The notes under the pieces: model-generated
The model's input: the letters and a program-made list of their open reading frames with translations, nothing else
What the model was told of the DNA's origin: nothing
Databases searched by the model: none
Translations under genes and position numbers: made by a program
From: Oscheius sp. JU75
Lineage: Eukaryota; Nematoda; Chromadorea; Rhabditida; Rhabditidae
Direction of reading: 5' to 3'
NCBI GenBank assembly: GCA_037178855.1
Contig: JASJZC010000004.1
Location: forward strand, 4,960,001-5,024,000
Length of the DNA: 64,000 nucleotides
Part shown: in pieces, positions 21,632 to 32,500 of the stretch
Numbering within the stretch: position 1 is the stretch's first letter
How the letters are laid out: each line of letters begins with the position of its first letter

Positions 21632-23938
21632 ATGGGAGACAAGGCGATCCTTGTGGAGGTTCTGGAAGCAGCTGACTTGACAGAAGCCTATTCTCATCTC
21701 ACTCCTCAGAGTCTCATCAGCGAGTGAGTATTACTGTCTCTGTTCCTGTCTCTATCATTCTCAAAACATGAATCTTTAGGTTGAGACATGTCGGTCAGGA
21801 TCTCTCAGTCCAATACTCTTCGATAGATGACAGTACTACTTTGGAAACACCATCCGATCAAAGACGAGGCTCGGAAACTTTAGCCTCATTCACAGTCGAT
21901 GAAGCCGTCGAATCCTTAGGCTTTGGACGGTTCCAAGTCAAGTTGAGTCTCTTGACTGGACTGGCATGGGTATGAGACTTACAAACATTGTATGCTATCT
22001 ATTCAGATGGCCGATGCCATGGAGATGACTCTTTTGTCCTTACTCTCTCCCGCTCTCGTCTGCGAATGGAATATCTCCCCTGTTGAACAGGCCCTCGTCA
22101 CAACTTGTGTCTTCTCCGGAATGATGTTGTCTTCAACCTTTTGGGGAAAACTCTGTGATCGCTTTGGAAGAGCCGTCGGTCTACGTTCTTGTGCAGCTAT
22201 GGCCTTTGTTGTCGGAGCCTTGAGTGCCTTCTCTCCTACATTTTATTTCCTTCTTCTGTTTCGTGGTCTCACAGGCTTCGGTATCGGTGGCGTCCCGCAA
22301 TCGTAGGACTCTTACTTTTTCCCCCCAAGGAAACTGTTTCAGTGTTACATTGTATGCTGAGTTCTTGCCAGTAGCTTCTAGAGCCAAATGTGTCGTCTTA
22401 ATCGAGGCCTTCTGGGCTGTTGGAGCTGCATTCGAAGCCCTTCTTGCCTATTTTGTTGCCCCATATGGTTGGAGGATTCTTGTCTTGCTGTCAGCTGTAC
22501 CTTTAGGTATCTTCTCTTTACTGGCTATGGTAAGTGAGAAACAGTGGACAGTGATCAGTAACAGTAGACAGTAGACAGTCTCTAATCTTCCAGTGGCTTC
22601 CTGAATCCGCCCGCTACCACGTCGCCACAGGACAGACGGACAAAGCTCTGGCCACGCTCCAGAGAGCAGCAAGAGAGAACCGTGTCCAGCTCCCAAAAGG
22701 AACTCTTGTCGGAGCCAGGAACATTCGACCAGGAGAGGAACTCGCCCCTTCTTCTCTCCTGAGCACAGAATACAGAAGGACGACTTTGCTTCTCTGGTTC
22801 ATCTGGTGAGTCAATCTTTGACACTGACAAAAGCCTTTAGGGCTGCCAATGCCTTCTCCTATTACGGTTCGGTTCTCTTCACTACAGTTCTCTTCCAATC
22901 TCACGACGAATGTCATGGCGGTTTCTCGTCCAATGCCACTATGGCCACTGGTTGTCAGCCATTGACTCGAGACGACTACTTCCACCTCCTGTCCGCGACC
23001 ATGGCCGAGTTCCCCGGTCTCATCGTGACCGTCTTCATCATCGAATGGATGGGCAGAAAGAAGACAATGGCTCTGGAATTCGGGGTCTTTGCCCTCTTTA
23101 CCTACTTACTTCTGTTCTGTCTGGATAGGTAATCAAGTTTCTTGACTAAATAATAATGTTTCTAGGCTTACTGTAACCTCGATGGTCTTTATCTCTCGAG
23201 CATTCATTTCTGGAGCCTTCCAATGCGCGTATGTCTACACTCCGGAAGTCTACCCAACGACACTGAGGGCGGCGGGACTTGGAGCAGCTTCGGCGATGGC
23301 TAGATTAGGAGCAATTGTCACTCCGTTTGTAGCACAGGTAAATTTTTTCTCATTGACCGTTGGTGACAGCTTTCTGGAATTGATGACCTGTTCTGGTTTT
23401 CAAATCTGGTGTCTCTGTTCCAACCTTTAAATATCATTTTTTTTTCTTCGGAAAGGAGCTCAGTTATCACACCGTACTCTGGAATTACTAAAGTTCCTTT
23501 CTACCAGCCTTCATCGTTTGCTCTTCTTAGTTTCTTGTCTGCCCCACGTAAATAGTCGTTCGCTCACTACTGCTTTCAGTTCATTGCTTTACTTACCCAC
23601 AGATTTAACAGATCTGGTATCTTAGTTGGTCCATTCGCACAATCCATTCCTTAATTCCTTGACTAGTTTGCATCCTTGATCATGACGGTGAGACACTTTG
23701 CCTATAAAAGAACTTCTCTGGAACGGGCCAGAATTCGTCAGATACAGTATCAAAAATACTTTGTTTTCAGGTCCTCTCAGGGCAGTCCCTCTCTCTACCA
23801 ATTGGAGTTTACGGTACTGCTGCTCTTTTAGGAGCTATCGCATCAATTGCTCTGCCCATTGAAACAATGGGGAGGAAGATGACGGTTTGTTTAATAATGC
23901 AGTACATATTTATTGGCAAGTTTCAGGACACGATATAA
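21595..23938 (+). CDS. svop-1: SV2-related (SVOP-type) major facilitator transporter
   Basis: Twelve-TM carrier of the synaptic vesicle 2-related group; neuronal organelle location is inferred from the family and the substrate is unknown. The coding region starts at the ATG 21632; TTTTTGAATTTCACAG ending at 21594 is an acceptor with no donor, a probable trans-splice site. Exons in phase: 21632-21723, 21780-21969, about 22007-22303, 22351-22529, 22594-22804, 22841-23129, about 23166-23337, about 23771-23884, 23927-23938. Motifs: [16 protein letters not shown], the TM1 MADAMEM acid cluster, [14 protein letters not shown] (MFS motif A), [14 protein letters not shown], a lumenal loop with Cys, [29 protein letters not shown] and ETMGRKMT. 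The gene symbol rests on resemblance to the C. elegans SVOP-type protein. The last exon encodes only four residues after a short intron. Confidence 0.85.
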
Positions 23939-24037
23939 TAAGCGGAGTAAGAGAGATCAGAACTGAGCACTTCATGAAGAAGAAAAACTCGAAGAATATT
24001 TGGCACAGAATAAATATTGATACATTGAGGTAGTAGA

Positions 24038-25636
24038 TTACAAGGTCTTCTTCATCTCTTTACCATCCTCATCTTCAAGTTCACTCTCAGAGGTTGCCGC
24101 TTCTTCTTCGGCAGAGGATTCAGTTCCAAGACTCTTTTCAACCTCGTCGAGGAACATGTCACACCATTGGGTGAAAATTTCGTTGTCTAGGGGGGCTGAA
24201 ATAGGTTTTGATCCTTTAGGCCAACTGTTTTTGACGGCGTCGTCGACTTTTCAGACACACAAAATACATCGACGAGGATCGAATTCGGGTCTTCGATTTA
24301 TAGTTCTACGCGTTAGCCGCTGGGCTATTTATGGCGCGCGGTTGCACCCCGTTTCGCTCTGCGGCCGCGGTTCCATTTTTACTTACAGCAAGTTTTCCAC
24401 TTACCTTGGAAAAGAGCAGCTGGGAGCAACTGCTTCGATCCAAGAATCTTCATTCTTCTTGTGATGCTCTTCACCACCTGAATCTCTTGAGTTTCTCTTT
24501 TCTTTGGGCTGAAAACCTTGGAAGCCTTTTCCTCGTTCTGTCCTTCCTCGGAAAATCCGACAACAGCGAATCGGACATCTTCAAACTTGGCCTTCTTCTT
24601 CGTTTTACTGTCAGCAGCAACCTCTTCCATCCAATCCAGCAGCCAAGCGGAATCCTCGTCACTGTTGGGGTCGGTCACAAAGGCTATCACTCCCTGTAAA
24701 CAAGATTTCAAAGTAGTCTACACCTTTTGCCTATAAACTTGTGATCAGCTGTCTACCAATTAACTTTTCAACTCTTTTCTTTCTGACAGTCAGCCGGATC
24801 CTTCAATTCTGCACTCTATAACTTTTGGAGCTACTATAACAAACGTTGAGATCCTGCTTCAACTTAACAGACTATCAAGTTCACAGGCTTCGAACCGAAG
24901 AACGGTCTTCTAAAACTGTTGTTACACACAGAAGATTCGTTATCCTGCCATTTCTCCTTAAACGCTTTCCTATCGAGTTTCGAACTTCCTCGGGAATCTT
25001 TCGTTCCTGGCTTCTTAAATCCGGCATTCACGTGCCGAGCAATCTATCCCCGGGCGTCAAAACCCGTGGCCACGTTACCCGATCCAGGACTTCTAGTAAA
25101 AATGACGCTCTCGCCTAAACGAACTCATGATGCGAACCCTAGGCGTGTCCAGTTTGATAAAGTTTGCAATACGGAAGAGCTCTGATGATATTCGTTCATA
25201 ATGCCACTCAATTCCTCACTTACTCTAAAGCTCATCAGCTGACTCGTCTTGAAACCGCCCAAACTCCATTCCTTCGGAGCAACTGTGGTCTCCTTCTTGA
25301 CAAAAGCTGTTGTCTCTCTGCTGAATTGTCTCGCCGGTCCCTCTTCTCCTCCAAGTCGCAAGACTACAATCTCGCACTTGGCCGACTCTTCGGCCCTTCT
25401 TTCTGCCTCCTTTTTCTGGAACTTCTCTTCCTTTAGAGTGCCTCCAGACTTACCGCCGCGTATCTCAAATAGAAGGCGTGTACTCTCTGGTAGATTAAGT
25501 AGACTATCCCGGGCAGTATCACTCCCAGAGTGGCCGTCACATAGAGAAGGATCTCGTCCTTCTCGAGAAATTCCTCGTACCATTCTTTCGGAGCTGTCGG
25601 TTTCGTCTCGGGGCGCAGTGGCGGATGGAAGGACAT
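24038..25636 (-). CDS. Membrane-anchored flavodoxin-like protein (TYW1 N-terminal type)
   Basis: Start ATG 25636, stop 24038. Four exons: 25636 to about 25451, about 25419-25224, about 24696-24403, about 24193-24038. The N-terminus has one TM helix (LLYVTATLGVILPGIVYLIY), then a charged helix, then a flavodoxin-like fold: a degenerate phosphate loop (GGEEGPARQFSRE), FVTDPNSDEDSAWLLDWMEE, FEDVRFAVVGFSEEG, KSITRRMKILGS, and the final helix QWCDMFLDEVEKSLG. Layout, TM anchor and acidic tail resemble the N-terminal half of TYW1 (wybutosine synthesis). The radical-SAM half with its CxxxCxxC cluster is absent, so it cannot do the TYW1 reaction alone. FMN binding is doubtful because the loop lacks the usual Ser/Thr-rich turn. 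The last intron is filled by a tRNA-like element. Confidence 0.6.
24270..24370 (-). repeat. tRNA-like element in an intron
   Basis: On the minus strand, A box TAGCCCAGCGGCTAACGCG (about 24344-24326) and B box CCCGAATTCGATCC (about 24295-24282) have tRNA spacing, but the acceptor stem fails to pair. It occupies most of the last intron of the flavodoxin-like gene. Decayed tRNA pseudogene or SINE. Confidence 0.5.
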
Positions 25637-26009
25637 CCTGGCAGCTAGTATCAGTCATTTCCAAGGGTGACATGCAGTTTACACGAATCAAAAGCACCAT
25701 AATCCAAAGACTGCGCACCAGCTCTTTATCATGTGCGATAGACAGCGAAGTTCAAAATCCAGCTGATGACGCTCATTGTTTTGAGTTGGTGTGCACAACT
25801 GGCGACTATCCACACTCCATTCCCACAGCACAACACACTCCACAACGGTAGAAATTTACTGAACAAAACAACACAAAGTTTTCAGCGTGCAAAATGGTGA
25901 TGTATTGTGGGTCAAGGAACCCTTTTGAATTAGTTCAACTAATTTAAGGCCCCGTTTTAATCAGATTTTCTCTCATTCTATGACTACTCATATATGTACA
26001 GGACCCTAA

Positions 26010-28453
26010 TTAGAACATGACGTTAAGAAGGTAAGGTCTAGCGCACTGGAAGAGATCAAGATCCGGATCGAGGGATCTGCCGAAACCTTCGAGGACCATA
26101 ACGGAGAGGATGACAGTGGTGAAGGAGCTGTCGAGAGAGACCTGATGGTCTGCGACGATCGAGAACATTTCCGAGAGGAGGCCGGAGATATTCAGCTGAA
26201 ATTCTGGTTGCTCTACAATAAGAAAATAGAACATACTTTTCGAAGAGAACGCTCGGAGAGTGCCTTCTCGACAAGGACCTCGACTTCTTTACAGAATCCG
26301 TCCGGATCGATACAGTTGTGTTTCGGAGAATGTGTTAGGAGCAATTTGCCAGCCTCGTAACCCTGGAAATGAGGGATTAAAATGGGGGCAACTGCGCAAT
26401 TTTGATGTCAAAAGCTGGCAAAAGGGTTCAAAACGTTTTGCACTCGAAGCGATTTCTTCCAGGTCAAAAGATTAATCCAGAACTACCTCACCGCTCAAAC
26501 TTTTTCGAAGCAGTGATCCTTTTGGACCAAAACTGGGCTTGAATCGGACCGAGCCGTCGTTATTTGTACCAAAAGCTGGATGGGAAATGCATCGTCTCAA
26601 AACTCTTAGTGAAAACGGCATGACCTTTGCCAATTGTAAAGATAGGATGACTGTTCAGTTAGTAAAAGTGTTATCGACTTCCCCAGTTTCTTTTTGCATT
26701 TTGGGGATATTTTCCTGCGATTTTGAAAGAGATAAAACGATACCTTCCGTTCCACGATACATCTGAATAACGACTTCAGATTGGCCAGCTTCTCCGGTGT
26801 CTCGCTGACAGCAATTCCCGTGTCCAGAAGCACCAGTGTGGGCTCATCTTGCATAAACGGCGAGTCAGTAAATCTGATAATCGGAGCCGTTCGCCAGCCG
26901 ATGAAACTACAAATTTTGTCGGCGATTCGGATCGCTAGGCTTTCCGGCGGCGGGGCCATATGGACTCCTGGTAGTGTGCCTACATCGTCGTTGAATCTGG
27001 AGTCGTATATAAACGGAATCAAATAGAACACCTGATAAGAATATTCCCGGGATGGAGATCTCCATGGACGAAATTGTCAACAAAGATCATCTTGAGCAGA
27101 GCCCTGGCTCCGAGGAGAGCGATTCTTCGACGAACTGCCGGCGATTGACGGCTCTTCAGCTCGGGATTCTCCTCGTCGGCCACGAGACGATTGATATAGA
27201 TTCCTTCCTCGAACGTCTCGGCCAAAATGTTCTTCGTGTAGCGCAATACCATGGGGAAACGGATTCCGGACTTGGCGGGATCGAAGTTTTCGGCGAATTT
27301 CTGGGTATCTTTTTGAAAAAGTTCTTAACAAAAACCTACAACCATAGCCCGGGCCTCATTTCTGAGATCGACCTGTCTTCGGAGAACCATTTCGAACTGT
27401 TCTAAGGCACCCATCGGGTCCACGAGGCACAGGCTTGGCATTAGCTGAAACTTCCTTGTAAAAAGGGTTTGAAAAAAAGCATACCCTAGTGATGACATAG
27501 GCGGCGGAGCGAATAATCGACAGATCAAGCTCAATTTGGGAATCTACTCGCTTGTCGGCCACTTTGATGGCAATCTCAGCAGTTTTTTTTTTGGCTAATC
27601 GTTCATAATGCATGCCGGTGGCCTTTTCCAGTTCGGCCACATCGACAGTCACTTTGTAGACCTGAACCAAATCGTTTATAGCCAGAATTCAGGTCAAGAA
27701 CCTGTGCAATGCAGCCAGATCCGATGGAATAGGGCTCAATGTGAGTGAAGACCTTCTTCCCGTGTTTCTTGTAGAATCCTTTGCCGAAAAGCTCGTCAAT
27801 TACCGCCTTCTTCTCGCGGAATAGGCGCTGATGCTTCGTCTTTGTGTGCAAAATACTGAGCTGAAGCTTTTTTGTTGCTGGGGGATTTGAAAAAAAGCAC
27901 TTTATCACAGAATTCCTTGGAGAAAATGTCTCTTCTAGTGCTGGCCCATTGTCCTAGTTTCAGCACTGTCGGGCCACTACTCTGAAACTGGTTTTTAGCT
28001 GAAAAATCAAGGACACTGACTCTGACAGTGAATAAGAGCCATTTCCACCAGAAGTGCTCGAGACTTGAGCCCCGTATCGCAAGCGGATATGTGACAAAAA
28101 GGGGGAAAAACCGGAGAAATAATGATATACACCTGAATCAGATGGGTTTAGCGTGAAAATGAACTGACCTAACAAGTTTTCGACACGTAGTCCACACGTA
28201 AACGACAAAATTGGCTGGAGAGGAGGTTATCAGAGCTAGGGTTGACCGTTTTGCTATATTTCTCTGCAAGAATGCGGTGAAGGGGTAGAAAATGACCTAC
28301 TTGGGGTACTAAAAGCCACGGATCGACTGCTTCTGCTTCACATCTGGCTATCCGGAGTCGAAGACTGTAGCAACTTGCTGCAGAGGCGACAACTACAATA
28401 GGAGCCCTGTAATTGGAAGCATTTAGAATAAGGAGAAGTTTTGCTCGATGCAT
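26010..28453 (-). CDS. ABC1 (UbiB/ADCK) atypical kinase, ADCK2-like
   Basis: Mitochondrial atypical kinase of the COQ8/ADCK family; ADCK2 is linked to coenzyme Q and lipid metabolism. The ATG at 28453 is the first in frame and is followed by a basic/hydrophobic presequence (MHRAKLLLILNASNYRAPIV). Motifs in order: LKLGQWAS (the KxGQ motif of the family), GSGCIAQV, EIAIKVADKR, LRRQVDLRNEA (ExD helix), FEEGIYINRL, HGDLHPGNIL (catalytic loop), and LVLLDTGIA in place of the usual DFG. A long insert between the catalytic loop and LLDTG (GTLPGVHMAPPPES, then a basic stretch) is typical of the ADCK2 branch. The C-terminal lobe ends LEGFGRSLDPDLD...LNVMF. About ten exons with short introns; the frame at 26388-26760 is an intron. 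Divergent from the MSP gene by 53 bp. Confidence 0.85.
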
Positions 28454-28506
28454 GCAACAAAAGTTCGAGGTAATAAAAATCTTTTTGGACAATAACTCCA
28501 ACAGCT
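28454..28506. promoter_or_regulatory. Compact bidirectional promoter region
   Basis: Only 53 bp separate the ATG of the ADCK2-like gene (28453, minus) from the ATG of the MSP-domain gene (28507, plus). No TATA box is visible. Promoters must overlap or lie partly within transcribed sequence. Confidence 0.5.
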
Positions 28507-29103
28507 ATGCTAGCTGTTGCCCTCTATTTGACTGCGGTGGTATTTCTACTGCTCGGATGCAGCAAGACGAAGCCGAAACAGAAGTCGACGACGCGCTCGG
28601 TCTCAGACAGTAGAAACCTTGGCTCGAAGCTCGAGCGGAAGAGGGATCTGCTCGCCGATTCGGATGTAGAGGGGGATAAACCGGCCAATGTGGAGGAAGA
28701 AAAGATGGACGAGACGCGGAAGACGGAGCCCGACAACACGGACATCCGACCACCGTTGGTCTTGAGCAAGAATGTCTGCAATTGGACAGAAGAAGGTGGA
28801 CAGCAGACGATCACTGTGACGAACAATTCAACGGGCCAAATGGCGCTGAAGATCAAGTGCTCCGACAACAAGCTGTTCGTCATCACACCCGTCTTCTATC
28901 GACTCTCTCCCGGCAAAAACCTTCATGTTGTCATCACACGCAGTCCGGGAGCGCTCAAGATGGACAAGGTCGTCGTATGCTGGGCTCCGTGTGAGCTGAC
29001 GGACAGCAAAGATCTCGCCGGCTTCTTTAAGAGGTCAAATCTCGAGGTACGGCAGTGGGATATCCTGCAGAAGAGGGACAACAACAGCCTCATACTCGTT
29101 TGA
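28507..29103 (+). CDS. MSP-domain protein with N-terminal membrane anchor, 198 aa
   Basis: Single uninterrupted exon. MLAVALYLTAVVFLLLGC is a signal anchor (or a cleavable signal peptide). Residues 25-80 are a charged linker. The C-terminal 110 residues are a major sperm protein domain: KNVCNWTEEGGQQTITVTN, MALKIKCSDNKLFVITPV, LSPGKNLHVVITRSPG and KMDKVVVCWAPC. MSP domains dimerise and in VAP-type proteins bind FFAT peptides. Here the anchor is N-terminal, unlike VAP (C-terminal anchor), so the MSP domain would face either the lumen or the outside depending on topology. It lacks the conserved MSP polymer-forming N-terminus. Nematodes have many such MSP-like proteins; this is strong evidence for the source organism. 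Confidence 0.85.
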   Translation: MLAVALYLTAVVFLLLGCSKTKPKQKSTTRSVSDSRNLGSKLERKRDLLADSDVEGDKPANVEEEKMDETRKTEPDNTDIRPPLVLSKNVCNWTEEGGQQTITVTNNSTGQMALKIKCSDNKLFVITPVFYRLSPGKNLHVVITRSPGALKMDKVVVCWAPCELTDSKDLAGFFKRSNLEVRQWDILQKRDNNSLILV

Positions 29104-29556
29104 AGGTAGGCAATCGAAGCGAAATATGACATCCGAAACTAATAACAAAGTATCGAACCAGGGCGTTCTACTAGAAAAAGGTCAAAAACTCACGATCTTC
29201 TAGCTAAGGGTGCAGCGGCCCTGACGATAGCTCTCAATGCTAGCATACAAGATGAACCTGAATCTGAATCACGACATATGCATAAATGAATAGAAAAAAC
29301 GTATAGATGGCTCGAAACCACATTTCTAAAAGAAGTAGGGTAGCAACAACGATTCATCAACAAAACACCCGTATTCTTGCATCACAGGGAAGCAGGCATG
29401 TGTTAACACGTTGAAAATTGAGCAATGTAACATGAAATACTATATACATTTTGGGACGATTTCTAAGGCAAATGTGAAAGAGATGCGATGGCAAACCAAT
29501 GTTTTTGAATGAGCGCGCCTTTTCAGATCAAACCTAGTGGCGGCAATTTAAAATTC
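29104..29556. other. Intergenic
   Basis: Between the MSP-domain gene (plus) and the 3' end of WDR24 (minus). AT-rich, no feature recognised. Confidence 0.4.
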
Positions 29557-32500
29557 CTAAATTTGGAAGTCGATTGTTGTTCTCGGCGTGACGGGTCCAC
29601 TGGAAACCGTCGTTCTTGATGTCGATGTTAACCGAGCTGCGTTAATTTTCAATGCCCGTACCATATCGTCGTGAGTATTCGGGATCAGGTCTTCCGTAGG
29701 CTCTGGACGAGGGGGATAATATGGCTCTAGCTCTACCTTCCTCTCCTTGATCTCAAAGGGATGAATCCTATAGACTTTGGCAATGTTCTCATTCCAATCC
29801 AGACGATGTCTTGCCCTTCTCGAGGCACTGTAGATCAGTCGACCATGCTTTTTCACAAAACAGGGCTTGACTCTCGTCGAAATGAAATTGATCATTCCGG
29901 ACATGTGCATTGTTGTGTTTTTCATCATTTCCTTGAATTTGACAGAAGATCTCTGTTCTTTCCTAGGGTTTGAATTAAAAAGCACGGAAATGAGAACCCA
30001 CAAGTTCTGCTCCCTCATGTTAGCCAGGAATTTCCTCATCATATCGGGCCGTTTCTTCTCCTCAGCTGCTTCCAGAATTTTCTTGAACTTTCGTTCCTGG
30101 TCTTTCATTGTGGCTATCCTCCTCTTTTCACGCCTCTTTTCCATTCGATAGATGCGACGGATCAGTCCCCAGGAAATGCAGCGGATCACGTCCTGAAACT
30201 GGCTGGTAAACTCAGTCGTTGTCCATTTGTCCCATACGAATGTGACTGTCCCTGTCCACTATCACTCTCTATCCAGTTGACTCACACATTGTGGTACCCT
30301 CTGTCTCCTGTAGTCGTCAATGTCCTTCTCTCTTTGACTGAAGAACTTTCTTCGCAGCGTTTTCCTCTGTTGCCTTGGCTTCTTCTCCCATATCCTGTAC
30401 CAATATTCAGTGGCTTCTCTCGCCTTCTGTTCTGTGACTCTCTTCATTTCTGCTCGTTTCTCTTCTTTGGTCAACTTCGGTTCTTCCTCCTGGTTCTCTC
30501 GAACTTTTTCCATGGTAGTCAGTCCGAAGCGGACTACCAGGGGAATGTCCTCCTCCTCTTTCTCATCATCAGATGTCAATCCAAAGACTTCTTGTCTAAC
30601 TTTGTCACTGAGGTCTGGAGGGATAGCCAGACAGCTCTTGACTATTGAGTACAACTGTTCCTCTTCCGGTGTCTTCACGGCAGCTTTCAGGGTCTCAAGC
30701 GCTTTTTTGTGCTTCTAAACCGAGACGGTATGAGTGAGAAAGAGTATCCTACCTCAGCTGGCTCAAAATCGTAGCTGGGCTTCGAGAAGACGATATCGAA
30801 CTTCTCTGACAGATTCATCTTCTTCCTGATCTTTTGCTCAACCTTTTCCATGCTCTTTTTCTTGGTCTTGTACTTGTTTTCTATGTGTTTTGTCTGAAAT
30901 AAAAAAAGAGTGGAGGGGACAGAGGACCAGAGAAATGATATCCAGTCGACTCACCCTATACAGAGCGATACTCTCCCAGTTGACTCTTCGTGCCGTCTCA
31001 TCCTCTAGGAGCAGCTGTCCCTCTCTCTCATCCTCGTCTTCTTCCAGACACTTGCAACGACAGCCAGGCACTGGACATTTGTGCTCCCTGAATAGTTTTT
31101 AAGCTTGATATCTATGACTCTCACGTCCGGTCAATGATATTGGTATCATCATCGTTCATCAACCGTGCTCGTCTCTGTTTGATAGTCTCATTTGGTCTGT
31201 TCACGTTGTCCGGGTCTACCAGTTCAATGCGAGTCTGAATTTCTCTGTTAGTCTGAATTGGGAGTTGGACAGAAACAAAGACATGGAGACAATGGACAGT
31301 AGGTATGACTCACTCTAAACCATCCAAAAGCATGATCCAGATGCATGTTGTGATTGCATCGCTCGCAATTGAAGATCACTCCTTCAATGATCTGATCGCA
31401 GACGACACAAGTTGGTTGGATCGGTTCCGCGCACTTCTCACAGTTTCCATTCTTCAGCTTCCCCGTACAGGCAATGTATCCCGGAGGAGGGTCATCCGAA
31501 TTCATGAGAACTGGGTCTCCCCAGGCTGGATTCTCCCGGGCGTGAGTGATAAGAGGACGTATAAAGATGCCCTCATTGGCTTCCTCATTAAGTCTCTTTA
31601 CACAGGTGAACTTTCTCAAAGAGGCTATTGGCTCGTACATCTCGAGACGGTACAGCATGTCCATGTAGGATTGGGCCCAGGCCTCGATGAAGTAGTCGGA
31701 TAGCTGGTCTGATAGCTTCCGACCAGCTACAGTAGCTATAGTGGCACACATTTGGACGTCTCCTTGGTGGGCAATGAAGTGAAGTGCCTTGATCAGAAGA
31801 CTAATAGGTGTGAAGGCTTCTCGGGCTTCTTTGGTTCTCCAGGCTGTAGAGTTTCTTTAGAAGGTTTTATTAGACTTACAATTCCGTTCTGTGAGAGGAA
31901 CTGCTGACAGATCTTGGAAGTACCTCTTCATCCCGAAGGCTTCTTCTGGAAGGCCACAGAACTCGTCTCCGTGGGGCTCTTCACTGAAAGGGAGAGAGTA
32001 TTCTGAAACTGTCAACTGTCCACTCACCTCTTCAATAAGTTTTCTTCCGTAGCAATGAACTCGTGCTCCACGTCTAGACTGGCTAAGAACTGAAACGCCT
32101 TGCTGTCCTTCTTCCCAACATTCTCAGGCCTGTCTCGAAGATGGACATCGCTCATCGACTTGAGGAAGTCAAACGGAAGATCGGGTTTTGGTTCAGGGGG
32201 TAGAAATGGAAGTGTTCCTTGTGCTTCGTGGTTGAGGATGTACCTGAAAATTTGTAATCTAATTCTAGGTCCAGTTCTAAATGCCTAAAAGTCTCTGTGT
32301 GTATGTATCTGTCTGTCTGAAGCCCTAATTGTCAATTTGTCAGTTACTTTGTCAGTAATTAATAATAGCTGTTGGCAAGTCAAGCAAAGACGAAGCAGTT
32401 TGAGAGATGCGTATGAAGGAGAACGTTGCTTCTGTCAGGGTAGCACAACTGGAACAGCATCAACCTGTCACGAGCCCCAACGGGGCATCAGCCAAACATG

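Noticed and set aside
25249-25851. 200-codon open frame on the plus strand
   Set aside because: It is antisense to the flavodoxin-like exons, which show coherent splicing and recognisable motifs; the plus frame has none.
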